Source: Cognatishimia sp. SS12
Lineage (GTDB): Bacteria > Pseudomonadota > Alphaproteobacteria > Rhodobacterales > Rhodobacteraceae
Direction of reading: 5' to 3'
NCBI RefSeq assembly: GCF_028369055.1
Contig: NZ_JAQNCZ010000006.1
Span: 62,001-126,000 of the forward strand
DNA: 64,000 bases
The notes under the pieces are model-generated. The model made no database searches. It saw nothing but the letters and a program-made list of their open reading frames with translations, and was not told the DNA's origin. Numbering within the stretch: position 1 is the stretch's first letter; each line of letters opens with the position of its first letter. Made by a program: the position numbers and the translations under genes. Of the stretch, positions 47,755-56,118 are shown piece by piece.

Positions 47755-48523
47755 CGCCCTACATGACTGGTGCGTTGGCCTCGAACGCGATCTGAACCCG
47801 TCAGCGCGCCTCGCCCATTGGATCGGGCATGATCCTGACCCGTGGCAGATCGAGGCGTTCACAACGCAGTCGTCCGAGATCGCACTGCGTGTAGGTAGGC
47901 AGGCGGGCAAGACATCCGTTCTCGCTGCGCGCGCCGTCGAGGAATTGCACGTCCCTGAGTCATTGACCATCTGCGTTGCACCGGCGGAACGTCAGGCGAA
48001 GATCATTGCCCGCGAAATCGGGCAACAACTTCGGCGTACGGATTTGGTCATCACGAGATCGACCCTGACTGAACTCGAAATGTCGAATGGTGCCCGCGTT
48101 GTCGCACTGCCGTCCACGTCGGACACAATCCGTGGGTATCCGTCGGTGTCGCTGCTGATCATCGACGAATGCGCCTTCCTTCAAGGTGAAGGTGGCGGCG
48201 AAGACTTGATCTCGTCTGTACTGCCGATGCTGACGCAGAACGGACAGGTGTTTTTCAGCAGCACGCCCGCTGGCAAGAACAACTACTTCGCGCGGTTGTT
48301 CCTCGATGCAAAACCCGGTGACGGCATCCACCGCATCGTCGTGCGCGGGACAGATATTCCGAGGCTGGCGGAGAAGGTTGAAAGGATGCGCCGCACGCTA
48401 TCCGCGACGAAATTCAGGCAGGAAATCTTGGTCGAAATGCTGGCCGACGGTCAGGCGTATTTCGACCTTTCAATCATTGAACAAGCGACAAGCAAGGAGG
48501 GCGCAATATGTCCGAAGCTCTAA
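47744..48523 (+). CDS. Terminase large subunit, ATPase part (separate gene)
   Basis: The 259-residue protein matches the N-terminal motor domain of TerL. It has an adenine-binding region DPDPWQIEAF, Walker A RVGRQAGKTSV, Walker B with catalytic Glu LLIIDECAF, and motif III FFSSTPAGKNNY. It stops before the nuclease domain, after YFDLSIIEQATSKEG. CAGGAGAA precedes ATG 47744. Standard TerL is a single protein of 450-600 residues; here the nuclease half is a second gene with its own ribosome site, so this motor must work in complex with it. Confidence 0.85.
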   Translation: MPFDALHDWCVGLERDLNPSARLAHWIGHDPDPWQIEAFTTQSSEIALRVGRQAGKTSVLAARAVEELHVPESLTICVAPAERQAKIIAREIGQQLRRTDLVITRSTLTELEMSNGARVVALPSTSDTIRGYPSVSLLIIDECAFLQGEGGGEDLISSVLPMLTQNGQVFFSSTPAGKNNYFARLFLDAKPGDGIHRIVVRGTDIPRLAEKVERMRRTLSATKFRQEILVEMLADGQAYFDLSIIEQATSKEGAICPKL

Positions 48524-49227
48524 ACCTGACCTACATGCCGGACGGGCGTGTGATCAACGAAACCAACAATGACCCCGCAATAGAGCGCGTTACCGGATTT
48601 TCGACCTATTGGGTTGCAGCAGACCTTGGGCAAGCGAACGACTATTCGGCGGTCGTCGTGATCAAAGACGAGGCGCTGCCGATTGTGGACAGCGGCAAGG
48701 TGATCGTTGGGCCACGGCAGCGGACAGTCGTCTATGCGGATCGGTTTCGTGGTATTTCTTATGTCGATGTGGTCGACCACCTGATCAAGGTGCGCAACGC
48801 CCCGCCCTTCGGCGGCAAGTCGGAACTTGTCATCGACGGCACGTCTATTGGTCGGGTCGTATCGGACATGCTCTGGGACCAAGGCGTCCGCCACAACGCG
48901 GTGCAGATGACGGGCGGACAAGATTGGACGAAAAAGAGTTCTCGCTATGTCAACGCGGGCAAAACTTTCATGATTGAAAACCTAGCCGTGCTGCTCGCCT
49001 CAGGCGACATCAAGTTCGCGCACGACCTGCCACTGCGCGACGAGATCGAAACCGATCTCGCCTCGTTTTCAGTTCACACAACGGCGGCTGGCAATCAGAT
49101 CATCACGCAGTCACGTTCGGCCGCCGGTCACGGCGATCTCGGCATCGCCTTGATCGTTGGTGCATTCGCGTCCCAATACCTCAAGCCGCAGAAAATCCTT
49201 GTCAGTACGTTGCGAGGTTGGTGCTAA
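48508..49227 (+). CDS. Terminase large subunit, nuclease part (separate gene)
   Basis: The 239-residue protein fits the RNase-H-like nuclease half of TerL. Acidic metal-binding residues lie in VAADLGQANDYSAVVV, ELVIDGTSIGR and AGHGDLGIAL. AAGGAGG lies seven bases before ATG 48508, inside the end of the ATPase gene, so the two products are made by coupled translation. The overlap is 16 bp in another frame. The nuclease would cut concatemers during packaging. The gene faces the RloC-like gene with a 7-bp gap. Confidence 0.82.
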   Translation: MSEALNLTYMPDGRVINETNNDPAIERVTGFSTYWVAADLGQANDYSAVVVIKDEALPIVDSGKVIVGPRQRTVVYADRFRGISYVDVVDHLIKVRNAPPFGGKSELVIDGTSIGRVVSDMLWDQGVRHNAVQMTGGQDWTKKSSRYVNAGKTFMIENLAVLLASGDIKFAHDLPLRDEIETDLASFSVHTTAAGNQIITQSRSAAGHGDLGIALIVGAFASQYLKPQKILVSTLRGWC

Positions 49228-49234
49228 AATCATG

Positions 49235-51517
49235 TCAGCGCCTTGAGATAAACCGAACTGTACGTTCAGCGAAGTCAGTTAATTCGGTTTCATTGATGGT
49301 TTCCGTTTCCCAAGCCGGGTTAGCGTCGTGGTGAAACCGATTAGCATAATCCTTCAAAGCTCTTAGCTCATTTGTATCGTTCGTTGAAAGGATTGCCCCC
49401 GGACTTTGATCGCATCTACCAAGGAATGGCCCCAGAAGTTGCCCCGGCGGAAACTCGCTTGGGTATGCAACCCGCATGAAAGCTTCCAGTGCTGGCCTGA
49501 GCGCCTCAGCAACCTTGCGCTCAACATTTGCACCGCCGGATTGAACGTATCCTGCAATCAGTTCGTAGCGCTTGTCATGCTCGGTAATGCTATCATTTCG
49601 TACGTCCCAATCGACAATTTCGCTGCCGCTAGCAGCCCGAGAAAGACGATAAGCAGAACGATCATTGGTGCTAGCATCTTCCCACAGCGCGCATAAGAAA
49701 GGTTTGGAATGGGAGAGGACGATCATTTGCTTTACCTTCGAGTATAGGTTGCGCATTTCCTGTCGTGTTCTGAGTGTACGGTGCTCGTCGAGGCTCGTCA
49801 TCGGATCGTCGATCACCACTATTTTCTGTGCTAAATTAGGATCTTGATCCAGTGAGGCGAAGAAAAACGCCAGCGCTAAAGTGTTACGATCACCCGCACT
49901 CAGTGTATTGCGAAAAGACGGACCGCTGGAAGCGGTGACATTCACGTCCTGCTGATTGATCACGACACAATAGGACGCAGATGATCCAGCGCGACTATTG
50001 ACCGATTTCAGTTTGCCTAACCGGAATGAAGCATTGAACCTCGAAAGGAAGTCATTGATGGCGACTTCATAAGTCGGGAAAATCTGCTGGCGGTAGTTGT
50101 CTAACGCTGCCCGCGCTGTGTCTCGTTGCCCTTCCGTCGCCGACTTGGCGCTTTTTTCGCTCAAGTATTCGGCACAGAGATCAACTACCGAAGGCTCAAA
50201 GCGAGCTTTGCGGGCTGTCAGCTTGGCAAGATCATTTTGAAGGGCCGAGATTTCATCCGCTGCCGATTGTTCTTTCACGATATCAATCGCCTCATTGCAG
50301 TCGACAAGCTGATCTGACAACGCAGTAATTTCGCGGATACGGCGCCTATATGTCTGGATCGCGCTCACGGTATCTGGTGATAAAACTAACGCTTCCAAAG
50401 GCGATGCAGCTTTGTCCCGCAAAGTCTGCAAGACTGCTTCTCGAGCTGCTTTCCAGTCGCGAGAGATTGCAGCAGTATCGACCGAAATTTCGGGGAGCTC
50501 TGCAAAATCCTTCCAGAACTCATGCGTCTCCACAGCGGTGCGAATGCTGCGCTCAAATGCAGCGGGGACATCACCTCCGTGGGTGTCCCGAACACCAATT
50601 CCAGTTTTCCGGATTGTTGCTTTTAGGTCTTTGTAGGCATCGCTAAAGTAAGCTTGGTAATGCGCGATAAGGCTCGAACCGGCTAAATCTTGGGCGCAGA
50701 ACGGGCATGTATCGTTTCCAGTTACATGCGAAACCGCTGCCGTATGAGCCATACCTTCAGAGACCCAAGCTTCGCCATTGCCGGCCAATGATCCCAAGTG
50801 AGCACGAACCTGATTTGCCGCGTCTAATTGTAGATCATCCAACATCCGCCCAAGAACGTCATTGATTGCCTCAATGTCGAAGTCAGGCAAACTTAATTGA
50901 GCAAATCCCGAACGCTGCCGGATTGCATCGGCTGCGCGAGCCGCAGCCAATCGACGCTGGGCGTCTTCAATTTTGGAGTCTATGTTTGAATCAGCCTCCA
51001 ACTCGCAAAAATCGGCAACGTTGAATGGTCCCCTTGCGGTTGCAGGTATGGCATCCCCTTTTTCGCGCAAGCTTTTGTTGTGGGTGTCGATCTTCGCCAC
51101 AAGCATTTGAAGTTGCATGTTTAGCGTGACGCCTTGTGCGCCAAGTATCAATTCGTGAAGGTTTTGCTTGTGCGATGTAACCAAGTCGATGCCTGAGCAG
51201 ACGTTGGCTGCGACGAAAGCATCATCGAAAATCGCGATTTCGGGAAGTGCCTGAGACCACGCCCCGTTTTGGAAGGTGATAGCTTGCCCACCATTCCTGA
51301 CGACAATATGCGGCGGATGTTGTGCACTAAGCCGTTGGCGCTCCATAACTAGCGAAGGATCGTCTAACGAAAGTGAGCGCAGAATGGCGGCAATCGTAGT
51401 TTTGCCACGCCCGTTTTCCGCATAGATCAGGGAAAGGGGGGTTAGCCCAACACTTGCGCCCGGTGCTACTGAGTCAAACTGACCAATGTTCCTAAGTAGG
51501 TTGAAGCCTTCGATCAT
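49235..51517 (-). CDS. SMC-like ATPase with zinc hook (RloC/PrrC-like), likely defence protein
   Basis: The 760-residue protein has Walker A ENGRGKTT (about 34-41) and a long coiled-coil region holding the CPFC zinc-hook motif (about 271-274). The ABC signature LSAGDRN (about 537) and Walker B VVIDDPMTSLDEH (about 567) follow. The C-terminal domain carries an R-x3-E motif (RPALE, about 673) and a later His pair (RFHHD, about 728). This layout matches AAA_13 proteins such as RloC, in which the C-terminal domain is an anticodon nuclease activated by phage-induced DNA damage. The nuclease assignment is inference. A separate promoter is likely because 218 bp separate it from the next gene upstream. 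Confidence 0.78.
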   Translation of the reverse strand: MIEGFNLLRNIGQFDSVAPGASVGLTPLSLIYAENGRGKTTIAAILRSLSLDDPSLVMERQRLSAQHPPHIVVRNGGQAITFQNGAWSQALPEIAIFDDAFVAANVCSGIDLVTSHKQNLHELILGAQGVTLNMQLQMLVAKIDTHNKSLREKGDAIPATARGPFNVADFCELEADSNIDSKIEDAQRRLAAARAADAIRQRSGFAQLSLPDFDIEAINDVLGRMLDDLQLDAANQVRAHLGSLAGNGEAWVSEGMAHTAAVSHVTGNDTCPFCAQDLAGSSLIAHYQAYFSDAYKDLKATIRKTGIGVRDTHGGDVPAAFERSIRTAVETHEFWKDFAELPEISVDTAAISRDWKAAREAVLQTLRDKAASPLEALVLSPDTVSAIQTYRRRIREITALSDQLVDCNEAIDIVKEQSAADEISALQNDLAKLTARKARFEPSVVDLCAEYLSEKSAKSATEGQRDTARAALDNYRQQIFPTYEVAINDFLSRFNASFRLGKLKSVNSRAGSSASYCVVINQQDVNVTASSGPSFRNTLSAGDRNTLALAFFFASLDQDPNLAQKIVVIDDPMTSLDEHRTLRTRQEMRNLYSKVKQMIVLSHSKPFLCALWEDASTNDRSAYRLSRAASGSEIVDWDVRNDSITEHDKRYELIAGYVQSGGANVERKVAEALRPALEAFMRVAYPSEFPPGQLLGPFLGRCDQSPGAILSTNDTNELRALKDYANRFHHDANPAWETETINETELTDFAERTVRFISRR

Positions 51518-51735
51518 TATTTTTTCCGCTAAATCGAGTCGTCTGAAAATTCAATTTTGTCGCCTACAGTTAAATCCATTCAGCGCCTTGTCGGCAAGCA
51601 ACAATACACGCGAAGCGTGCGCTCCAATCTCGATTTCGGAACCGTACAGAAGGGCCTACTTCTTTTCTTCTGCACAACACTCGGCTGAGTGTCGTCAACA
51701 ACGCGAGTACACCCGCGCAGCTACGCCACAGTTTA

Positions 51736-52056
51736 TCATACTGCCAGCGCTTCCCCTGTGGGATGAATTGTACCCAAATACCCAACGAATGTATGCCCTG
51801 CGTTGCTTTTGAACGCATGGCCGACACTGCGTAGGTCGCATTGGCGCACGACTGCGGATGCTTGGCTGCTTGCAACCAAATAAAACCGTTCTTCATTATG
51901 CACTTCGAGAAAGCTCTTGCCGTCTCCGAAGGATTTCGCGTTAAGTACCTGGCTGATTGCTTCCCAAAGAATGAAACCTTCACCCTTTATGCGGTGGTCT
52001 TTTGGCTTCTTTGAAAACAGTTTCCACAGGTCATCCTCGGTTGCGATTTCAGTCAT
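51736..52056 (-). CDS. Hypothetical protein of the right-end operon
   Basis: The 106-residue protein begins MTEIATEDDLWKLFSKKP and has no signal or membrane segment. The start at ATG 52056 overlaps the stop of the coiled-coil gene by 8 bp, which supports it over the earlier frame opening at 52110. The C-terminal half contains VRQCDLRSVGHAFKSNAGHTFVGYLGT. I do not recognise a family. Confidence 0.65.
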   Translation of the reverse strand: MTEIATEDDLWKLFSKKPKDHRIKGEGFILWEAISQVLNAKSFGDGKSFLEVHNEERFYLVASSQASAVVRQCDLRSVGHAFKSNAGHTFVGYLGTIHPTGEALAV

Positions 52057-52672
52057 CAGGCGGCCCTTTCGGTTGTTGAGGGCGTCTTGCAATGCGCTCG
52101 CGCAGTACACACCGATAGTGGGAGTCGTTCACGCGGAACGGCTGCATGGCATTCTCAACGACTTTCGCAATCCGTTTTTCGGTTTGCTCGACATCGACAG
52201 GTTCATCGGTTCGGCGTTTTCGGATCGTAATGATGACCTCTGTTTCGGTTACACGAACAGGATCGTCTATCCACCCAGCATCGCGCAATTCTACAGGTAA
52301 GAGAAACTTTGCGGCTTCTGCCTCCTTGATCTCTTCACGCTGTTGAGCCGCCTCAGCTTTCGCGAGAACCTCCGTACAAGGCAACAGCGCCTCGTCAATC
52401 TCTCCGGTTTCGGCAAATCGCTCTTTCGCTGTCTGCTGCTGCTCAAGGCGTTGCTGGGCGCGGACCTTCTCATGGCGCAGGGCAATTAGCCGCTGCTCGG
52501 CACAAAAAATCTGCTCGTCCAGTTTGGCGACCTCTTGCTCGGTTTCGTCAATCGCGGGCTTAAACGGATCATCAAGGTTGTAGTTGGTTGTCCCCTCGAC
52601 CATGCGCTTAAGCACATCAGCACCCGTTGAGCCATCCGGGTGAAAAAGCAATCCGTCGGCAACGGTTTTCAT
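52049..52672 (-). CDS. Coiled-coil hypothetical protein of the right-end operon
   Basis: The 207-residue protein has a long charged coiled coil (about 45-115, EQEVAKLDEQIFCAEQRLIALRHE...) and a C-terminal region with VTETEVIITIRKRRTDEP. Its start overlaps the clamp-like gene (ATGA) and its stop overlaps the next gene. It could be a replication or recombination accessory factor given that neighbour, but no motif shows this. Confidence 0.65.
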   Translation of the reverse strand: MKTVADGLLFHPDGSTGADVLKRMVEGTTNYNLDDPFKPAIDETEQEVAKLDEQIFCAEQRLIALRHEKVRAQQRLEQQQTAKERFAETGEIDEALLPCTEVLAKAEAAQQREEIKEAEAAKFLLPVELRDAGWIDDPVRVTETEVIITIRKRRTDEPVDVEQTEKRIAKVVENAMQPFRVNDSHYRCVLRERIARRPQQPKGPPDD

Positions 52673-53358
52673 GACGAGACCCTTTGTCTTGAAACCGCTA
52701 TGCCGCGAATATTCTCTCCTTTGAACAACAAGCGCGAATGGTCGCCGTCGTGGACAAATTTGATTTCAGATGCGGCTTTCAGGACGTTCAGTAACGTAGC
52801 TTGTCCAAAAGCAACCTCACGCCCCGAATGCGTTTCGATGCGGAGTTCAGTGTCCGGGCGGTTGTCGAAGATACCTCCGGCGATGCGATCTGGGTACACT
52901 GTCAGAAGTCCTTCGTTGCCCCGAAGGGGTTTGAAGGAAAAGTGACCGACAACCTGCGCCCGCCAATCTTCATCAATTGGGGTGAAACCTTCCCAATCGT
53001 AAGAACCGAACAGATCGGAGAGATCAGAGGATGGGTCGCGCGCATGGCTAAGTGAGAGGCGGTTTCCGTTGTCCCATTTAAGGTCGAGATTTCGCTCAAG
53101 AGAGGAATCTCCACTAACTGCCGCATGAGTCGGTGTCGCGCCAAACGCTTTGATAACTCGGCACTGCTTGACCGTCAGCGCGCAGGCAAGATCGCAACTG
53201 CCAATGTCGTGTTCGACGATTGTGACATTGTTCGTGGCAATCACCTTGCCGTCGAGCACGTGGGCATACTCGACTTTCGAAAACTTAGGGCTGCGCCCTT
53301 TTGCGCTGCCGATGAATTTTGAAGCACGTTCGATGCCTACTAGGAATCGCTCTGGCAA
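52669..53358 (-). CDS. Sliding-clamp-like protein (possible phage-type DNA clamp)
   Basis: The 229-residue frame starts at TTG 53358 but stays open 40 codons further, to a CTG at 53478 that has a strong AAAGGGGG ribosome site; the true product may be 269 residues. The pattern is like phage beta-clamp relatives. FLVGIERASKFIG, then KVEYAHVLDGKVIATNNVTIVEHDIG, resembles the ATDxxRL segment of DnaN-type clamps. The C-terminal LLNVLKAASEIKFVHDGDHSRLLFKG...GIAVSRQR resembles the last strands of a clamp. This is a pattern call, not a proven homology. It is the first gene of a leftward three-gene run near the right att site. Confidence 0.5.
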   Translation of the reverse strand: MPERFLVGIERASKFIGSAKGRSPKFSKVEYAHVLDGKVIATNNVTIVEHDIGSCDLACALTVKQCRVIKAFGATPTHAAVSGDSSLERNLDLKWDNGNRLSLSHARDPSSDLSDLFGSYDWEGFTPIDEDWRAQVVGHFSFKPLRGNEGLLTVYPDRIAGGIFDNRPDTELRIETHSGREVAFGQATLLNVLKAASEIKFVHDGDHSRLLFKGENIRGIAVSRQRVSS

Positions 53359-53598
53359 AGCGTGCCACTCTTGAGGCTCTGTAGGCTGCTCAAATGACAG
53401 TAGTTCGCCTTGCCACTCCTCTAGAGGCAGCGTGAATGCCCTTTGCGTTACTGGCTCTATGTCTGCAACGTGTTTCAGCGATCACGCCCCCTTTCGCGAG
53501 GACGCTATTTCCCATATGTGGCAGCACTTTGGCGCGAATTTGGCGACAGTGGGTGAGTCGAGTGCCCGTTTAAACAAGGCGAGGCACAAATCACCGCG

Positions 53599-53620
53599 GC
53601 GTTTGAAAAACGTTTGAAAA
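53599..53620 (+). repeat. Tandem CGTTTGAAAA pair, candidate right integrase arm site
   Basis: GCGTTTGAAAA at 53599-53609 is followed by ACGTTTGAAAA at 53610-53620. It has the same orientation and nearly the same spacing as the pair beside the integrase gene. It lies 57 bp from the right att repeat. Confidence 0.65.
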
Positions 53621-53676
53621 TTCGAGGCAGCCGATCTTGGCGCTTTCGAAAAATACGTTTATTTTCAATGATTTGA

Positions 53677-53727
53677 AGTGGTGCCCCCACACGGACTCGA
53701 ACCGCGGACCTACTGATTACAAATCAG
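53677..53727. repeat. Right attachment site (3' part of tRNA-Thr)
   Basis: This copy of the 51-bp direct repeat forms the 3' part of the intact tRNA gene, so integration rebuilds a working tRNA. Confidence 0.93.
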
Positions 53728-53754
53728 TTGCTCTACCAGCTGAGCTATAGGGGC
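53679..53754 (-). tRNA. tRNA-Thr (anticodon TGT)
   Basis: Read on the minus strand, a 76-nt cloverleaf can be drawn. The acceptor GCCCCTA pairs with TGGGGGC, the D-arm is GCTCAGCTGGTAGAGC and the anticodon stem ACTGA/TCAGT carries loop TTTGTAA. The T-arm is CGCGGTTCGAGTCCGTG-like and CCA is encoded. Bases 34-36 read TGT. It is the target of the integrated element. Confidence 0.95.
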
Positions 53755-53842
53755 ACTGCGCGGTGATTTAGACGATGGCGCGGCGCGGTGCAAGAGTGGT
53801 TTTGCAGTTTCGCGCATTTGTTCTTGCGGGCGGGTGGCTTTG

Positions 53843-55294
53843 CTACTGGCGCTGGATTGTAAGGCAGGCGCGCAGGCCGCGGCGACCGTCTTCAAACGAC
53901 AGCGCGCCGCCATGCAGCCCGGCAATCGTGGCCACGATCGTCAGCCCCAGACCAAAGCCATCGATGGCCTGCGTGTTATCCCCGCGCCGAAACGGCAGCA
54001 TCAGCTTTTCAATATCCTGCGCGGTATTCTCGCGGCCTTCATCTTCGACAATCACCGTGGCCGTGGTGGCATCACTGGTCAGCGAAACATGCGCGCGGCG
54101 GCCATATTTCAGCGCATTGTCGATCAGGTTACTCAGCGCGCGTTGCAGCGAAACGGGCCGCGCGATCACGATGACATCCTGATCCTTGCTCAGAACACCC
54201 TGCCCCTGACGCGACATGAAAACCGAGCGTGCGCCCTGCACCACCACATCCTCAACCGGCATCAATTCCACCGCGCGGCCGGTGTCCTGATAATCCGCGA
54301 CGATGGAATCCACCAAGGCCGTCAGCGACAGCTTGCGCGGGGCTTCGACACTCATTTCAGCGCGCGTATAAGTCAGAACGCTTTCGATCATTTCGGTCAT
54401 GCGATCAATGTCCGCCTCGAGTTTTTCGCGCAGTTCCGCATCGGCAATCAGCGCACTGCGCAAGCGCAGCCGCGTCGCCGGGGTGCCCAGATCATGGCTG
54501 ACGCCGGATAGAATGGCGGCGCGGCTTTCAAGCTGCGCGCGCTCCGTCTCAAGATAGCTGTTCACAGCTGCGATGATCTCTTGCAATTCCTGCGGGCCTG
54601 CGGCGGCATAGCTCTCCGGGCCGCCAACCCGGCGGCGGCGGCGCAGTTCTTCGGCGAATTGACTGAAATGCGCGGTGGTATTCAGTGTGAGCGTCACGAG
54701 CACCCCCGCCGCCAGCACCAGCAGCAGCGCGGCAGGCAAGCGCAGATCTCGCGGGGCGGCCGCGCAGCTCCAGATTTCGTCGCCCCGCAATTCCACCCAT
54801 GGCGCGCCACCAACGCGGGCCAAGACCACCGGCGCGCTGCAATAGGAGGCGATCAAGCGAAACACCGCGCCGGTGATTTCCGCAGCAGTGTGATTGTCGC
54901 GCAGCGACAGCCGCGCCAGCGGATAGGTCAGATCCGGCGACAGGATCACCAAGGTCAGTGGCCGGTGGCGCCCGATGTTCTCGGCATCAACAGAAATCGG
55001 CACAATCGTATCTCGCGCGGCCATCGGAGCAATGGAGAGGCGCGCGAAGGCACCGGTTTTGGCCAAAATCTGATCCTCTGCGGGCAATGGCAGCACGTTT
55101 GTGCCGGCGGGCACGGCTGTCCCGTCCTGCAGCGCATGGTAAAGTGTGATCCCTGAGGCATAGGCCTGATTGCGAAAATCGCGCCAATTTGCGGTTGATT
55201 GCATCCAAAGCCAAGCCGCCGCCGCCCCAATCAGCAGCGCTGCGATCATCAGACTGGGCCCAAGGACCTGAAGGCTGCGCAGGCGGTGCTTCAT
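53843..55294 (-). CDS. Two-component sensor histidine kinase
   Basis: The 483-residue inner-membrane sensor has an N-terminal helix (about 15-31), a periplasmic domain of about 150 residues and a second helix (LPAALLLVLAAGVLVTLTL, about 188-206). A HAMP-like linker follows, then an H-box ILSGVSHDLGTPATRLRLR and an ATPase domain (NLIDNALKYG, DGFGLGLTI). The H-box has Gly after Leu where most have Arg. Its ATG overlaps the stop of the regulator gene. Next to a divergent sugar ABC operon it resembles the GtrS/GltR glucose-sensing pair of pseudomonads. Confidence 0.9.
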   Translation of the reverse strand: MKHRLRSLQVLGPSLMIAALLIGAAAAWLWMQSTANWRDFRNQAYASGITLYHALQDGTAVPAGTNVLPLPAEDQILAKTGAFARLSIAPMAARDTIVPISVDAENIGRHRPLTLVILSPDLTYPLARLSLRDNHTAAEITGAVFRLIASYCSAPVVLARVGGAPWVELRGDEIWSCAAAPRDLRLPAALLLVLAAGVLVTLTLNTTAHFSQFAEELRRRRRVGGPESYAAAGPQELQEIIAAVNSYLETERAQLESRAAILSGVSHDLGTPATRLRLRSALIADAELREKLEADIDRMTEMIESVLTYTRAEMSVEAPRKLSLTALVDSIVADYQDTGRAVELMPVEDVVVQGARSVFMSRQGQGVLSKDQDVIVIARPVSLQRALSNLIDNALKYGRRAHVSLTSDATTATVIVEDEGRENTAQDIEKLMLPFRRGDNTQAIDGFGLGLTIVATIAGLHGGALSFEDGRRGLRACLTIQRQ

Positions 55295-56022
55295 GTATCG
55301 TCAACCGTGACATCTGTTGCCAAAACATAGCCAAAGCCGCGTTCGGTCTTGAGAATGCGAGGGTCTTTCGGCTGGGCCTCGATCTTGGACCGTAGGCGCC
55401 CGACCAGCACATCTATCGCCCGGCCCGAGGCCTCTGCAGTGCTTTCCCCTGAAACATCCAGAGCGGCTGCAATTTCCTCGCGCGACAATGGAATATGCGG
55501 GTTGGCCAGAAGCGCCTGAAGCAATGCGGTTTCGCGTTTGGACAGGGCCACATGCACGCCCGCCGGCGAAAGCACCTCGTCTCGTTTTGCGTTATAGGTC
55601 CAGCCATCAAACCGAAATGTCTTGGTGTTTCGGCGATGCGCCAATGAGGCCGAGCGCCGCGTGCGCGACAGCACCGCCTTGATCCGGGCGAGCAGAAGCT
55701 GGGGGTTGAAGGGTTTGGCAATATAATCGTCCGCCCCAACATCATAGCCTGACATGCGCTGATGATCCGCCGACAGCGTTGAAACCATGATAATGGGCAC
55801 CGCCTGATCGCGCCGCAGGCGGCTGCAAATCTCAAGCCCGTTTTCGTCCCCGAGCATGACATCCAGCAAGATCAGATCAATCCGCCCTTGGGCGAGATGG
55901 GCGCGCACCTCTTCTTCGGTGGCAGCAGGCAAAGCAATCACCCCCTGCTGCCGCAAGAATTGGGTCAACATCTGACGCATGTCGGCGTCATCATCCACGA
56001 CCAGAATCCGGGGAATCGTCAC
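55291..56022 (-). CDS. OmpR-family response regulator
   Basis: The 243-residue protein has a receiver domain with acidic pocket ILVVDDDADM, phosphoacceptor Asp in LILLDVMLGDENG, Thr/Ser switch MVSTLS and Lys in YIAKPF. An OmpR-type winged helix with ALSKRETALLQALLANP and RAIDVLVGRLRSKIE follows. The start is GTG 56022, preceded by AAGGAGG; the frame opens further upstream. It is co-transcribed with the kinase and diverges from the sugar-binding-protein gene. Confidence 0.92.
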   Translation of the reverse strand: MTIPRILVVDDDADMRQMLTQFLRQQGVIALPAATEEEVRAHLAQGRIDLILLDVMLGDENGLEICSRLRRDQAVPIIMVSTLSADHQRMSGYDVGADDYIAKPFNPQLLLARIKAVLSRTRRSASLAHRRNTKTFRFDGWTYNAKRDEVLSPAGVHVALSKRETALLQALLANPHIPLSREEIAAALDVSGESTAEASGRAIDVLVGRLRSKIEAQPKDPRILKTERGFGYVLATDVTVDDT

Positions 56023-56072
56023 CAGCTCTCCTCCTTGAACGGGCGCAACACGCTTGTCTTGCAGGCAGTTTA

Positions 56073-56118
56073 TGTAACACCATGCAACAAAATCGAGGGG
56101 AAAGTAACATCGTGTAAC
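56073..56118. promoter_or_regulatory. Phased direct repeats, candidate response-regulator sites
   Basis: TGTAAC (56073), TGCAAC (56083), AGTAAC (56103) and TGTAAC (56113) repeat in the same orientation, ten bases apart within each pair and thirty between pairs. OmpR/PhoB-family dimers bind direct repeats spaced by one helical turn. The array lies between the divergent regulator and transporter genes. Confidence 0.65.

Larger units (their letters stand above)
38964..53727. mobile_element. Integrated element (satellite/phage-like island) in tRNA-Thr
   Basis: A 51-bp direct repeat with one mismatch bounds about 14.8 kb. The right copy is the 3' part of an intact tRNA-Thr; the left copy is a tRNA fragment. 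Inside are a tyrosine recombinase next to the left end, an AlpA-like protein, a primase-helicase, a mercury module, TerS and a two-gene TerL, a RloC-like ATPase and a small operon with a clamp-like protein. I find no portal, capsid, tail or lysis genes. GC content looks lower than in the flanks by eye. The size and content suggest a phage satellite or a packaging-competent remnant. Confidence 0.88.

Noticed and set aside
38964-53727. CRISPR array or toxin-antitoxin pair in the element
   Set aside because: I saw no regularly spaced repeats and no small gene pair with recognisable toxin or antitoxin motifs.
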